The notes beneath the pieces are model-generated. The model was not told where the DNA came from and ran no database searches. It saw only the letters and a list, made by a program, of their open reading frames with translations. Below, one piece after another: positions 40,200 to 40,896 of a DNA stretch of 40,896 bases. Position numbers and translations under genes: made by a program. The DNA is taken from positions 1-40,896 of the forward strand of contig JACQZB010000079.1 of NCBI GenBank assembly GCA_016207925.1, given 5' to 3'. Origin of the DNA: Nitrospinota bacterium (GTDB lineage: Bacteria; Nitrospinota_A; UBA7883). The first letter of the stretch is position 1, and each line of letters begins with the position of its first letter.

Positions 40200-40896
40200 G
40201 CGCGTCCGACGATTGCCCCGGCTGCAAAAATAATCGCTCCGCGGACAGCGGGGAGACCTTGGGAAAAATCCGCGCCTCGCAGGGCGAAAACCGCGTTCTG
40301 GTGACCGGCGCCGCCGGATTCACCGGCAAACGGCTGGTGACGGCGCTGGCCGCGCGCGGCTACCGTGCGCGCGCGCTTGTCCGCCATGACAATGACGACG
40401 CGGAACTTAAAGCCGCCCGCGCGCAGATTTACACGGGCGACATCCGCGATCCCAAGGTGGTGGATTGGGCCATGGACGGAGTCACCGGCGTGTACCACCT
40501 CGCCTCCATTGTGCAAAAGGCGGGAATATCAGATCAGGAATTTTGGGATACCCATGTGCGCGCCACGGAACTGCTGCTAGAGGCGGCGCGCAAGTACGGC
40601 GTCCGCAAGATCGTCCATTGTTCCACCATCGGCGTGTTGGGCCACATCGCCCATCCGCCCGCGGATGAAACCGCTCCCTATAACGTCGAGGACATTTACC
40701 AGATCACCAAGGCGGAGGGGGAGAAAAAGGCGCTGGCGTTTTTCCAAGCCACGGGGTTGCCGGTGACGGTGGTCCGCCCCGCGGCGGTGTACGGACCGGG
40801 CGACACGCGGCTGCTGAAGCTGTTCAGGCTGATCGCGCGCGGCAGGTTCTATATTATTGGCGACGGCGCCGCGCTCATCCATCCCGTGTACGTGGA
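40196..40896 (+). CDS. NAD-dependent sugar epimerase/dehydratase (3' partial)
   Basis: The frame is open to the window end. After about 35 residues comes the Rossmann loop VLVTGAAGFTGKRL (GxxGxxG), then GDIRDPKVVDWA, YHLASIVQKAG, and the catalytic YQITK (Y-x3-K). PAAVYGPGDTRLLKL follows. This is an extended short-chain dehydrogenase acting on nucleotide sugars or sterol-like substrates. It starts with GTG overlapping the upstream stop (GTGA). The N-terminal extension has SDDCPGC, an unusual CPxC pair for this family. It may be related to hopanoid- or glycan-associated epimerases. Confidence 0.85.
   Translation, partial: MSASDDCPGCKNNRSADSGETLGKIRASQGENRVLVTGAAGFTGKRLVTALAARGYRARALVRHDNDDAELKAARAQIYTGDIRDPKVVDWAMDGVTGVYHLASIVQKAGISDQEFWDTHVRATELLLEAARKYGVRKIVHCSTIGVLGHIAHPPADETAPYNVEDIYQITKAEGEKKALAFFQATGLPVTVVRPAAVYGPGDTRLLKLFRLIARGRFYIIGDGAALIHPVYV

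Noticed and set aside
1-40896. CRISPR array or tRNA/rRNA gene
   Set aside because: No regularly spaced repeats and no recognisable tRNA or rRNA sequence were seen on either strand, although a scan by eye could miss a divergent tRNA.

Overview
The window is about 41 kb of GC-rich (roughly 60-65%, by eye) bacterial chromosome with dense, often overlapping genes. It looks like a Gram-negative organism: there is an MlaEFD-type lipid transport operon, a lipoprotein-like peptide-binding protein, anhydromuramic acid kinase and several glycan or polysaccharide genes. A ferredoxin-type 2-oxoacid oxidoreductase (korAB) next to sucCD suggests a strict anaerobe or a reductive-TCA-type autotroph (for example Nitrospinota-, Nitrospirota- or Desulfobacterota-like). 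I cannot fix the taxon from the sequence alone, and no rRNA or tRNA gene was seen.

Layout. 1-6.2 kb: the end of an ATP-grasp gene, an iron-dependent alcohol dehydrogenase, a peptide-binding protein coupled to secG, and a membrane glycosyltransferase with TPRs. 6.2-8.5 kb: an ECF sigma/anti-sigma pair, an intergenic region with two divergent near-identical ECF-type promoters and strong hairpins, and an SpsF-like nucleotidyltransferase. 8.8-14.1 kb: sucCD-korAB from a good sigma70-type promoter, a terminator, then ndk. 14.1-18.4 kb (minus): anmK, an M20 amidohydrolase, a long protein ending in an HPr domain, a 35-residue basic protein and a small hypothetical gene. 18.7-23.7 kb: dnaB, a frameshifted membrane protein, a damaged toxin-antitoxin pair that runs head-on into a TetR gene, an AhpD-like protein with a shared operator region, and a DUF2461 protein. 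23.8-26.2 kb: an HD-GYP protein joined to an alanine racemase lacking its N-terminus. 26.2-28.3 kb: a lower-GC restriction-modification pair. 28.4-31.8 kb: mlaE-mlaF-mlaD and a small unknown gene; nadC follows on the opposite strand. 32.8-40.9 kb: radical-SAM, glycosyltransferase and epimerase genes of a probable surface-glycan or modified-lipid locus, invaded by HicBA, an RHH/PIN pair and a TcmP/three-Cys (DUF5131) operon.

Two themes stand out. First, mobile and defence-like genes (R-M, three toxin-antitoxin modules, TcmP/DUF5131) sit in lower-GC patches between housekeeping genes. A 51-bp copy of the tail of the B12-radical SAM gene on the far side of the toxin-antitoxin block shows that this locus was rearranged. 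Second, several genes are joined at abrupt breakpoints or carry frameshifts: anti-sigma, membrane protein, toxin/TetR, HD-GYP/Alr, B12-radical SAM and SPASM radical SAM. These may be real decay or assembly faults.

The best candidates for new biology are the ECF-controlled divergent transcript at about 7.56 kb, the TcmP/DUF5131 two-gene system with its own consensus promoter, the HPr-fusion protein, and the MCE protein with a barrel-like C-terminus.
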